NCBI GenBank assembly: GCA_015847255.1
Contig: JADLZK010005796.1
Location: 62,001 to 126,000, forward strand
DNA: 64,000 nucleotides
Direction: 5' to 3'
From: Hyparrhenia diplandra
Taxonomy: Eukaryota > Streptophyta > Magnoliopsida > Poales > Poaceae
The notes beneath the pieces are model-generated. The model saw only the letters and a program-made list of their open reading frames with translations. It ran no database searches and was not told the DNA's origin. Shown here one piece after another: positions 23,607-34,293 of the stretch (the first letter of the stretch is position 1; each line of letters begins with the position of its first letter). Position numbers and translations under genes: made by a program.

Positions 23607-26600
23607 ATGGCGACTCGCGGCGGCGGCAGCCAGTCCTACGGCTTCCCGATCTACTGCGCCGGCTGGCTCCCGCTCGCCCACATCCTCAAGCCCGACCCTC
23701 CCACCGCCGATGCGGACGCGGACGCCTCCTCCTCCCCCCTCCTCTCCCCGCCTCCGATGGCCGTCCTCGGGGCGGCGGCGGGGAGGGCAGGAGCGGGTGC
23801 CCAACAAGCTCGTGGTGGTGGCCCTCGCCGCCGGCGAAGAGCCCGCCCTCTCCCCGAGACGGTGAGCGATCGATCCGTCCTCCCAGATCCCGCTCCGATC
23901 TATGGTGCGGCTGTGTGTCCCGTGGCTGATTTTGGCGTTGTTCCGTGGTGGTGGGTTTGCAGGTGCTTGAGGTGAGGACCCAAGAGGAGGTGCCGTACAG
24001 GATGGCCGTCCACCCGCGTGGCGACGGCGTGTTCTGCGCTTTCCCCAACGGATGCAGGTATGCACCCCCTCGGATCGTATCTTTTGGGTTTGTACCCTGC
24101 ATTGCGTTTGCTCATGTAGCCTGGCTAATGTGTTGGTTGGTTCTGAATTCTGATATGCACAAATGGTAGGAATGTGATACATTTGTGCCGTTCACTGTCG
24201 TGTCTAGATAATGGCCTAATGGGTGGTATTCAATATAGACTACTCCTACCGGGAAGATAAAATCTAATGTCGAATCTTGCTAGGAATAAGTGGCATAGCC
24301 GAAGTGGAGGTATTTGTGAATTGCCTGGTACATAGCCTAAACCATATTATTCAAGAAGATAGCTTGTCTACTGTTGATTCTTGCTAGTAAAAGGTGATAT
24401 TTTAGGCATGCTAGATTTTTTTTCCTGTTTCCTTAGTAACTAAATTAAATTGCTTACCATCTGGTTTTCATGGTCTAACATGAAGTATACTTTGGACTTT
24501 CTTAGTTGTTAGTATATGTGTTTCAGTGTTTGTGCCTTTGTGGTTCAGAAAGTAGCAGCTACAAAATGTACCTTATCTAATCTTATATTCTACAAAAGAT
24601 AATGCTGTCTCTTTTCGTATTCATGTGAACAGTAAATAATTAAACTTGGTTGAAAAGTTTGCTTTTCATAATTTTAACTATAAAAACACTCATGTAGGTT
24701 GTATCGATGGGAGTCACAGGAAGGAGAGGGACCACAGAACCTGGCTTTGGAGCCAGACCAGGAAGCTTTAGTGGAGCTGAGAGATGTTGGTTTGCAATTG
24801 TCTGTATCCTTCAGTGCTGAAGGTTCAATACTTGCCATTGGTGGTGAGGTCAGTTAACATTTTGTACCTTTTCCATTTAATCTTACTTTTTTTGTAACTC
24901 TTGTTGGCAGGTTTAGTTAGCTTCTTTTTATTTCCTTTCCTATTTGGCATTTTTCTTAAGGGAAGACTATAGGCACTTCGAGTACCTAGTTTGGAATGCA
25001 TTCTAAGTTTCTAACTTTCAGCTTTATTTGTCCTTCTGAGTCTGACATCATAAATGGAAACAAAATGCCTAGAAAGATATGTTAGCTTGGTAACTTCTAC
25101 GTGTACTAAAATTATATCCTTCATGGCATCATGCAGATACTACAAACTATGGTCATTGTAAGCAAGAATTTTTTAATACTAGTACCAATTAATGTACCCC
25201 AACAATTAGCTTGTTTTGGCAACTTCATACTCATTTAGTACAATATTATGTATGGGGGATTCTGATAGTGAGTTGAGGTATCTGAAAAGGGTGATGTATA
25301 TTGTTTATTTTGGCCAAAGGGATTCTTGTTTCATGGTCAACATGGTACAAAAGTCTTTGGCTAGAAAGTACAGCCAATGCAGTTTTGAATAGGATTGTTT
25401 CAGCTTAATTTTTCATTAAAAAGCAAAGATCCGCTTATCAGTTTTGATAAGTTTTATCTACTATTAATAGTTGTTTCCTACTGGCAGAACAGTCTTTTGA
25501 GCACTAATCTTGCTTCTACATTATAACAAGGCAAATCTGGTTTGCCTCCATTTAAGTAGATTACTTCTCAGTGTGGTCTTGCATTTGTGCTTTGAGGTTT
25601 TTGTCATGATTCATGTGATTTTCTTGTTTCTCTTGGAGCTTCTGTTTTGGTACTGAAATCTTAAGGTTATTGACATGCTCGTTTCTTTCTATTCCTTTGT
25701 AGGATGGACATTTAAGAGTCTTCAAGTGGCCTGCCATGGCATCTGTTCTCACAGAAACTGATACTAAAACATCAATTAAGGATCTTACCATCAGGTAAGT
25801 AAATGACCGTTAAACTCTGTCCTCCCACTTGAATATTGGTTGTACGCTACTGATGGGCTCGTCTGCTTTTCTCCATGCTTTCAGTTCCGACGATAAGTTT
25901 CTTGCTGTCAATAGGAGCAGTGGCCCATGTAGAGTGTGGGATTTGCAGTCATCTGAAGCTGTAGCTAGTCTGCCAAGAGAAGCAGTGAGTTCCCTTCTTC
26001 GATGAAATGCATTATTTTAATGATTTTGTGTCTTATTTCAAGAGTTTGATCTGTACATTTCCAGGGGAAATATTTGGATTCTGCAGATTCTGTAATAAGA
26101 CTGACAACAGTCACGCCCTATTTATAACAGCGATGCAAGGTGACATTAAGATGAAGTTAACCTAGCTACAAATTGAATTAGGCAACAAGCTTAAGGTGAC
26201 AAACAATACCTGAATAATATTTGCTGTTTAGGTGATTATGGAAAAATAGTATCTTGGAATACTACCTCATGGACAAGAATTGGATCAAAGAAAATAACTC
26301 GTGAGGCGATTTCAGCTTTTGCTGTGTCACCCAATGGTGTTCTTCTTGCAATGTGAGATTGGAAAGATGCCCTTGGTTTTATTTATTAATCATCTTGTGG
26401 AGGTAACATGGATGTATTTTTCTTGAGAATTTTATTTGTCTGCCTTTGGTTTATAGTGGAACAATTGAAGGAAGCATCATCGTAGTTGGCTCAAAAGACA
26501 TGCGGACACTTGTAACAGTTAAAAAGGCTCATCTTGGTATTATTACTACACTGGCCTTCTCCCAGGATTCAAGGTTAGTATCTTTAACTTTGAGTTGACG

Positions 26601-26911
26601 AATCTAAAGAAGAAAAAAGCAATTTCTCAACGTAGTTGCTTTACATCATTTCAGAACATTGCTGTCGACTTCCTTTGACTCTTCTGCAAGGGTGACGTCT
26701 GTTGGGTCCCCAAAGAGTAATGGTATGTTGCATCTTGAATTCATAGATTTGTTTTTCCCAGCCATTCCTTGCAAGCCCTATACTAAAATTGGATGATTGT
26801 GTCCTGACAGGAACAAGCATATGGCCCATGCTACTAGTCATTGTTCTTGCAATTTTGGTGTACTACTGTATGCAACACAAAGAAGACATTTTGGCAATGT
26901 TGACGCGTTGA
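23607..26911 (+). CDS. SEC12-like WD40 ER membrane protein (PHF1 type)
   Basis: Member of the plant SEC12-like/PHF1 family. PHF1 is needed for phosphate transporters to leave the ER, whereas canonical SEC12 is the Sar1 exchange factor. Exons: 23607-23861, 23963-24057, 24698-24848, 25703-25794, 25885-25984, 26065-26139, 26232-26352, 26457-26573, 26655-26722, 26811-26911. N-terminus YGFPIYCAGWLPL; WD40-type blades include VPYRMAVHP, LSVSFSAEGSILAIGGEDG and ISSDDKFLAVNRSSG. The C-terminus has one hydrophobic anchor (WPMLLVIVLAILVYYC) and stop TGA at 26909. In exon 1, residues about 55-83 run in the wrong frame. Losing one base at each of three G/C runs (23769, 23795, 23852) explains this, and the losses sum to three, so the ORF stays open. 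One more base seems lost at the exon 6 acceptor (26064-26067), which would stop translation. Confidence 0.88.
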
Positions 26912-28693
26912 GATAGATTTCTTTTCAGCCCTGACTGATCTACCCTGCTGGACATATTAGTAGTATTGCTTCAGTGATTGAACAAATTTTGGACTTAGGT
27001 CAACTTTATTATTTCTCAAGGACAACAGTACAACAAAAGGCATTGAGCCCTGTCATGTTTGTAGTAAAAAGGGTCATGTACTCATGTTGTCAAAGTTTTG
27101 TAATTAAGTTGATGGCCACAAGTGATAGTCATCTGTATGTTTCTTCATGCTGCACTTATACTGCAAGGAGATTGTCTTGAGAGTCCAATATAGAGAGTTC
27201 AGAAACAATTTATTCTGTATGCGAAAATAATTCATTATGTATGTGTATTAAATCTGTACAAAAAATATTTAAAAATGGCAGATAGCTTATGGGTGCTTAT
27301 ATATACACATGTGATGCCAATCTTTTGACTGGATGACAAAAGGGTGCTGTGAGTTGTGACGCTATACACCTCTCTTTGTGGAATTAAGGAGCACTTTTGT
27401 GTCGGTTTCTTGTTCTATGATATGTCTGCTGAACCGAAAGGTTTCACCTTTGTTCACACGGTTGTGCCCAGCAGTGCACTACGCTCAGACAATACTTCTG
27501 AATGAGATCTTCTGACGCAGTGAGACCAAAAGGTTGCTTCAAGAACGGACATCTCAAAAGGGTTGCATGATCCTTATCCTGAACGAACCAAAAAGAATTT
27601 GTGAGAGGTGCACCTAAAACTTTTTACAAGAAAAAAAAAATGTCACTTCAAAAGTTGAAGGTGATATCTGCTATGTGTCTTGCTTCATCTCAGAAGACAG
27701 AAGCTTCACCCATACTAGCCAGCAGCAGCAGAGGCACACATCTCATTTGATGACCAACAACGACCTGCAACAACCGTCCGGTCCAAACAATTGATGCAGA
27801 GGCGACTGGGCAGAACTGCCTACCCTGCCTACTTTAACCTCACACCATTAGCATTGCAAAAGGAAGCATCATTTTTTTTAATGAGGTGTTAGTACCCTGA
27901 CAGAGACATGTTGGCAAGGCTGGCAGGTGAGGTGTCCTGTCACATGGAACTTTGTCCAGAATCCTGACCTCGAAAGGCAAAAATTTTTACAAGGTCTTGA
28001 ACCTAGCTTGAGGTGCAATGCAATGCTTGGAATTGGATTTCCTTTTGGTGAATAAGATTGGGACTTGGGATAGTATCCAATTCATTCTGGATTGGGATGG
28101 GAATAGAACAAATTCCCTAGTTTGGACAAGTAATGTCCACAAGTAATTCACCTCGGTTGTGTTTAGTTCACCAAAGTTTGGACACAACCATCCAAACTTT
28201 CAGTCATATCAAATCATTAAATGTAGCAAAAGACGAATACATAGAGCATAAAATGTAGGTGAGCAAAATAACTATTGCACAGTTTAGATGTACGTGAAGC
28301 GAGGCGAACCTTTTGAGCCTAGTTAGCCTATTTTGCCACATACAAACGAAAATAGATCTAATGTTTATGTGAGAATGTCCAGGATGGCAGAACATGTGAG
28401 GTGGCCTGTCAGATGGAATGTCCAGAATCGTGATCTGGGCAGGCAAATTTAATAAGGCCTCTAGTTGCAAGACAATGCACTTTTGGTGAATGGGGTTCGG
28501 ATTTGGGATAGATAGCATCCATCCATTCCGGATTGGGATGGGAACAGAACACATTCCTTAAAAGTTGGCAATTGGCATGATCCACTTGCTATTCATCTCC
28601 TTCAAAGTTTATGTGAGAAATTGTGTCAGTCTGAACAATCTGCACCTGAATCTCAACTAGATTGAGAATTTGAGACTAATGTTCAGTCCTTAT
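26912..28693. other. intergenic; degenerate direct duplication and MITE fragment
   Basis: No gene is recognised; the first few hundred bases are probably the 3' UTR of the SEC12-like gene. Segments at about 27900-28116 and 28375-28565 resemble each other (both contain GGATTGGGATGGGAA and GTCCAGAATC), an old direct duplication. Between them, about 28205-28345 resembles 37430-37540 (TTTAGATGTACGTG then GCGAGGCGAACC), a shared MITE family. Confidence 0.5.
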
Positions 28694-29146
28694 CCCTGCT
28701 TTTTAAATAGCGGGCTAAGCATTATTTAGCGGCAGCCTCCCTAAAAAGGCTATTTAGCGCTATAGCGAGCTATGATAGCGGGCTAAGCCATTTAGCGGCT
28801 AAGTAAAAAAATATGCCAAACATTATATAATTTTATACATTACATCAAAGTAGTTTGTAGTTCATACATGATACATCAAACATCATCACATCACATAGAG
28901 AAATACATGAGTTCTAATACCTTGAGATGAGATTTGGGCCTGCCAATCAATTTGGACCAACGGAAATCAGCCCAATATCTTATAGCGCGCTAAATGAGCT
29001 GCAGTTTAACGTTTTTAGCGCTATTAGCAGCTAATAGCGGCGGCAAATAGCGTTTAGCGCTAAAATGACAATAGCTTAGCGTTACCCCCGCCTGAAACGC
29101 TATTTAGCGCTATAGTGTCCGCTATAGCGCGCTATTTAAAAACAGG
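28694..29146. mobile_element. non-autonomous hAT-like element
   Basis: 453-bp element flanked by the 8-bp duplication GTCCTTAT (28686-28693 and 29147-29154). Ends are inverted: CCCTGCTTTTTAAATAGCG at the left and the complement of CGCTATTTAAAAACAGG at the right. Many copies of AATAGCG, TTTAGCGC and TAGCGGC fill both subterminal regions, where hAT transposases bind. No ORF is seen. Confidence 0.85.
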
Positions 29147-29609
29147 GTCCTTATTCCTGCAGCGGCAGGCAGCAGCAGCTTAAAGATCATAGACATACAA
29201 GACTTGTAATGGGTGGGGTCATGATCATGATGGATACAGAAAAACTAGAGATCTTATCTTTCAATTCACTAATCATATCTTTCAGAAATTCTGTAACCAG
29301 ATCGAACAGGAGTGATCTGTTTTATCTTACACATGTATGCTTACTGTGATTTCGCACACAAAACTTCTTTTTGTCAGGAATTCTTATTTACAATTTCTGA
29401 CGCTCTGCAGTACATGCACAAACTCACGAGATGCATACTTGTAATAATAATTTTACACGAAACCTGGAAAGATGACATTTTTACCTTCCCATGTGGTACA
29501 CAAAACTTTGCAAACCAACACCAACCTTCACCCCGGCCTTGAAGCTCTCAACTCCCAAAGCTGCTGCAACTTGATCCAATCACCTCATCGATCGTCGGCC
29601 TCATCCAGT
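29147..29609. other. 3' flank of the ATL gene
   Basis: No feature is recognised. It probably contains the 3' UTR of the minus-strand RING gene. Confidence 0.4.
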
Positions 29610-30938
29610 TCACTGTGTCATCTCGTCAGCGGTGACACCGGCGGCGGCGGCCGAAGGACCCGACCTTGGCGGCAAGCGCTGCCAGCTCCCGGCACCAAAC
29701 GAGACCGACCGCTCGACCCCGATTCCGGTCATGTCCAGCGCGTCCGAGAACTTGAGAAACCGCCTGATCTTGCCGAGCCCCGTCATGTCCTCCTCGCGCC
29801 CACTGCTCGACGCCGGCGCCGGCAGCGACACGTCCGGCCACGCCCGCCGCGGCAGCGCCACCATGGACGCGGCCCGCCTGACGCCGCGGTCCGGCACGCC
29901 GACGCCGCGCGCGGTCTCCTCTGTCTGAACGCCACCGACGGCGCCAACAAGGTTCCTCTGCTCTCGGCGCCCCGACGTCGCCGTGGGCGCGGCCGGCGCC
30001 GCGGCGTTAGGATTGTTGGCGGCGGCGGTGGAGACCTGGACGGGCGCGCGGCAGAGCGGGCAGTTGACGTGAGCTCGGAGCCAGGTGTCGATGCACCCGC
30101 GGTGGAACGCGTGGCCGCACCGCGGCAGCAGGCGCAGCGTCTCGCCGTCCCGGAACTCCGCGAGGCACACCGCGCAGCTGCCGTCGTCGTCGCCGTCGCC
30201 GTCGGTTCCTCCTCGGCCGCCTTCGAGGCCGATTGCGCCGCGCTTCTTGGCGTCGTACACGACCGCGGCGATGGCCGCGATGGCGCGCTCGTCGAGGCCC
30301 TTCGTCCGTATGTACCACACGTGGTGCACGCCGCCGCCGTCGGCCTCCTCCTGGCCGACCTCCTGCGCGACGGCGCCAGCCAGCACCTGGTGTCCGTGTC
30401 CCCCTCCCTCCTCGCCGTGGTGAGCCGCCGCGAGCGCCGCGTCCCGTGCCCGCCGCCTCCGCCGTCGCCGCTGCACGAGGCGGTGGACGAGCAGCGCGAG
30501 CAGGAGCACGGCGGAGACGGTGAGGAGCGACGCCGAGAGCGCGATGAGCGGTGTCGGAAGCCTGCTCGAGCGGAGGTGCACGGTGGCCCCACGGGACGGC
30601 GGAGGCGGCGGCTGGCAGTGGGGTAAGTAGACGCATGGCCCGGAGCAGGTGTCGCCGCAGAGGAGGTCCGGTGGGGACGTGACGACGCCGCCGGGGTCGC
30701 CGTCCCTCTCAGGCAACGGCCCTGCCGGCTTGGGCATCGGCTCCGGCCCCTTTGGCTTGGGCTTCGGCGGCTCTGGCTCTGGCTTTGGCCGGGGCAGTGG
30801 CAGTGGCAGCGGCTTCTCCTCCTCCGGTGGTGGCGGCGACGACGGTGGTGGCATGGGTTCTATCGCCTTGACGACGCGCCTCAATTCAACCGTGTCGTGT
30901 GGGACGCGGTGTGTGTGTGTGTGGTTGCAGTGTTGCAC
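29610..30938 (-). CDS. ATL-type RING-H2 E3 ubiquitin ligase
   Basis: Intronless gene, 442 codons from the first ATG. ATL proteins are membrane-anchored ubiquitin ligases, often linked to defence or stress. The order is typical: a proline-rich N-terminus, a transmembrane helix (PLIALSASLLTVSAVLLLAL, about residues 129-150), a basic stretch, the GLD box (GLDERAIAAI, about 214-223), then RING-H2 at about 255-297. The RING reads CAVC...LPRCGHAFHRGCIDTWLR...CPLC, with all eight ligands and the tryptophan that contacts E2. HHVWYIRT before the GLD box is also family-typical. The true start could be the later Met at residue 29 (30854), because the first 28 residues are low in family likeness. The tail is unordered and basic. 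The frame is open throughout. Confidence 0.88.
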   Translation of the reverse strand: MQHCNHTHTHRVPHDTVELRRVVKAIEPMPPPSSPPPPEEEKPLPLPLPRPKPEPEPPKPKPKGPEPMPKPAGPLPERDGDPGGVVTSPPDLLCGDTCSGPCVYLPHCQPPPPPSRGATVHLRSSRLPTPLIALSASLLTVSAVLLLALLVHRLVQRRRRRRRARDAALAAAHHGEEGGGHGHQVLAGAVAQEVGQEEADGGGVHHVWYIRTKGLDERAIAAIAAVVYDAKKRGAIGLEGGRGGTDGDGDDDGSCAVCLAEFRDGETLRLLPRCGHAFHRGCIDTWLRAHVNCPLCRAPVQVSTAAANNPNAAAPAAPTATSGRREQRNLVGAVGGVQTEETARGVGVPDRGVRRAASMVALPRRAWPDVSLPAPASSSGREEDMTGLGKIRRFLKFSDALDMTGIGVERSVSFGAGSWQRLPPRSGPSAAAAGVTADEMTQ

Positions 30939-31218
30939 TGCTCAACAACTTGTGTTGAATGTGAATGTGTTGTTAGTAGTGTGGTGATGTGGTAGAAGGG
31001 TGACCTGTGAAAAGTGGCAGTGGTTTTCTAGCTAGTGTAGTGTACTATATTTCTCATGATTCTATGGGAGTTTTTGTGGTTGTAAAAAGAATTGATTTTG
31101 ATGTAGATTGTGACACTGTACTGCTGGACCATGCATGATGTGACTATGTATGTACGTATCTTTGTGGGTGGTAGTGACGAATGAGTACAGTGAGGGCACC
31201 CATAGGCCACAATTGCTA

Positions 31219-31453
31219 CTCCCTCCGTCCCAAGTTTGCCACCCCGGATTCCGTGTCATCTTATTTGATCTTCGCCTTATTCAATTTTTTTTGCACAAAT
31301 ATAATTTATTTTTGTTACGACTTATTTTTATCAATGAAGATACTTGAATATTGATTAATTTATTTTATGATTTGCATAAATATTTTAAAAAGACGGATGG
31401 TCAAACATGAAGTTCAAAAATCAAAAACGACGAACTCCATGGAACAGAGGGAG
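31219..31453. mobile_element. Stowaway MITE
   Basis: 235-bp element, ends CTCCCTCCGTCCC and its imperfect complement (GGAACAGAGGGAG), with TA duplication (31217-31218, 31454-31455). It lies about 280 bp upstream of the ATL ORF. Confidence 0.9.
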
Positions 31454-31675
31454 TATCTCATAAGTCTTAACGTTGTTTTCCTATTTTTTAATTTAATAAA
31501 AAGACAGAAAAGCTAGCTCTTGATCCAGAAATCTCATACTCACATTCCAAGATTACGTGAGTGTCATGTGAGCTAGTAAAAATAAATTGAGCTAATCTCT
31601 TGTTAAAAAATAGCATTATTGGAAAGTTAGTAATAGGCTTATACCATTGTACTGTCCTGAATAGTTTAAAATAAA

Positions 31676-32207
31676 GGAAAAAGTCCAAATTATTCCCTTC
31701 AAGTATAGATAAAGTCCAAATAACCCCTAAAGTATATTTTGGCTCAATTTACCCCTTAAACTATGCTATATTTGGTTCAACTTACCCCATAATGCAACTT
31801 GTCATTTTTATTTCTCCTTACTCATGTTGAATTTTAATTTAAGACTTTGCAAGGTGGCCGCGGACATCATAATCTATATAAAAAAAGTGTTTGACGAATT
31901 TTTCATCATTGATTTTATATAATTTTGTATCTTAACGATAAACTTTCTTATTAGATATATTACCCTATCAAAATACTGATGAAAAATTCATGATATATTT
32001 TTCTAACATATCTTATGTTGTGTGCTATAAACTTGCAAAATTGAATTTAAAACTCCACTTGTGTCTATGGAGAAACAAAAAAAGATAAATTGTGTTAAGG
32101 GGTAAATTGAACCAATGTGCATAGTTTAGGGGGTAAAGTGAACCAAGAAATAATTTAGGGGTTATTCGACTTTGGTTATACTTGAGGGAAGTAATTTGAC
32201 TTTTTCC
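31676..32207. mobile_element. MULE-type fold-back MITE
   Basis: 532-bp element with long inverted ends starting GGAAAAAGTC and ending GACTTTTTCC, flanked by a perfect 9-bp duplication TAAATAAA-type (TAAAATAAA at 31667-31675 and 32208-32216). Nine-base duplications are the mark of Mutator-like transposition. The arms hold repeated ACCCCTTAAACTAT-like text. No ORF. Confidence 0.85.
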
Positions 32208-32307
32208 TAAAATAAAGGAAAGGTGACCTTTCATGAAATATCTTGCTTCCGACTCTAACTGACAGTGGGGTCATTGTTTTTGACGCACGAGCTCTTTTGC
32301 ATTGTTT

Positions 32308-33095
32308 TTTTTGAAACCAAGTGGTGAACTTTATTGATCAAAAATAGTTACATCGTTTACAAGAGATTGAACAATAAAGCTAGGGGATCATCGTCCCAGA
32401 TACAAGAGTTCTTCAATTTCAAACTGGATTTTGCTAATTCATCCGCCACTTGGTTTGCTTCCCTGAAGCAATGATCAATTGCAATCATATTGAATCCCGA
32501 CCACAACCTCCAGCAGTCATCATAGATCGCCGCTGCCGAGTTTGCCGTGAACCCCTCATTCTTCATAATCTCCACAACTTCTAAACAATCCGATTGGATC
32601 ATCACTCTGTTGCAGCCAATATGCTGAGCCATCAATAACCCTTCCTTCATAGCATATGCTTCAGCCATGGGAGCATCAATCACACATGGAATATATTTGT
32701 TGGCAGCCATAATCATACCTCCAGTGTTATCTCTTATGATAATACCTAGCCCGGCGCTGCTTATATTTGCATCAAAGGAGGCATCAACGTTTACCATCAC
32801 CATGTCTTCCGGTGGCTTGGTCCATCCTTTCCTGATACCTTGTTTCTTCATTGAAGCAAGTTTATAATTTTTTGTGAGCGTAGCGATTGATAACCCTGAT
32901 CTTGATGGTCTTTGAACCCTCTCCCCATGAACCAACTGTCTTCTTTCCCACCCATGAACCAACTGTCTTCTTTCCCACCACAGATACCAGGCACCGGTGA
33001 GGAACAGTTCAGGAAGACCAACTCCCAGCTCACTAATTTGTTCTCCTCTTCTGATAATATTTTCACAGATTTGTGATCCAGTTAAATCATCTTGC
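32308..33095 (-). mobile_element. 5'-truncated LINE with RNase H-like domain
   Basis: 3' end of a LINE on the minus strand. An open frame (32357-33112 including flank) encodes the plant LINE RNase H-like domain: VNVDASFD with the first acidic residue, GLGIIIRDN, then EAYAMKEGLLMA, QSDCLEVV and REANQVADELA, the usual order of acidic residues. It ends in a short A-tract. A 36-bp direct repeat brackets it (32272-32307 and 33096-33131), the target-site duplication. Residues WERRQLVHG occur twice in tandem, an internal 27-bp duplication. The upstream reverse transcriptase is lost through 5' truncation. Confidence 0.88.
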
Positions 33096-33131
33096 CATTG
33101 TTTTTGACGCACGAGCTCTTTTGCATTGTTT

Positions 33132-34284
33132 ATCTCGGGGGGCCGTACTTACTTGTGGGTTACCATCAAGTGAGATGAGATATCGTTATCGACATTGTCG
33201 ACATTGTCCGTGTGACCGTGAGTGCCAACCGAATTTTTCACCACACTTTCATGTATAATATATAAAGTAACTTTTATTAGGGCAAACGTAACTTTTTTTT
33301 TTTTTTTTTTTTGGGACGACGAGGAGATATTATACGTGTTCTTTCACCCACCCAATTGGCATATTGTGGTGGAACTTTGAATGGTAAAGTGAAATCAAGG
33401 TATAGAAAGGTTTCACGTCTTGCAGTGGAAGCTTCTTGAGGACAAGGAATTGAACACGGAAAACATTTTCCGTCACACATACATATATAATTTCAACATT
33501 CAAACGAAGAAAAATCAAGGATGGTTTGCAGCTTTCCCGTGCATTTCTGATTCATATCGATCGTTCATGCAGAGATGCAGTCAACTGAAGCCGTGAGCCA
33601 GCGAGAGCGAACGCGGCCACCTCTTGCTTGTTTTTTTGACTATAGAACACCAGGGCATGCATGATGCATGTATGCAGTTCGTCAACTCGATCTACTTGCA
33701 TTTGTCAACTGTGGTGTACTTTGAATTTTACGGATGGAGAGACAATAGTGACTCCGTTTCAAGTTAGAGCCACCGATAACACAGTTGTAATACATATCGG
33801 CAGGATAGGTAATTTATGAATTGTTGGTCGAGTCGAGTGGGCTGTGAGTGGTGGTGACACACTGACACCGACAGATGTGGCTGTAGATCGATGGAGCATG
33901 GACAGGCAAAGACATGGACAGGCGTGGAAACTAGACGCGGGAGGAAATGCGCACGGCGACAGCAGCAGTATATAGAAAAAACGGTCGACGGTTTGGTGTT
34001 GGGTGGCTGTTGCCATTACACAAGCACACGCATATCTATCCTCACCGTGCAGCGTACGGTGCTACTAAGTACTAGTACTCTCCCAACTGAATTTGCACTG
34101 AGGGCCCTTATGTATTCGCGTTTTTTTTTTTTTTTTTGAAACCGTAGGCTTTCGATAGTGTCGTGTTTCGTGCATGCATATGGTAGTCCACTAGTACGTT
34201 CGTTTCCTTGGACCGTTGACGTCTACCGTCTACGTACGGTACGTTCTCCTACGTACATACGCGTGCAGTGTTGGAAGACACACA
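33132..34284. other. intergenic, no gene recognised
   Basis: Contains a poly(T) run near 33290-33312 and another at 34120-34137. Nothing with family likeness was found on either strand. Confidence 0.5.
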
Positions 34285-34293
34285 TTCCGTGTA

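Noticed and set aside
29472..30626. Long plus-strand ORF (384 codons) opposite the RING gene
   Set aside because: It is the GC-rich antisense shadow of the ATL coding sequence. It has no domain, while the minus strand has a full TM-GLD-RING-H2 order.
32357..33112. RNase H-domain ORF as a cellular gene
   Set aside because: It is bounded by a 36-bp TSD and an A-tract and has the plant LINE RNase H order, so it is a LINE 3' fragment.
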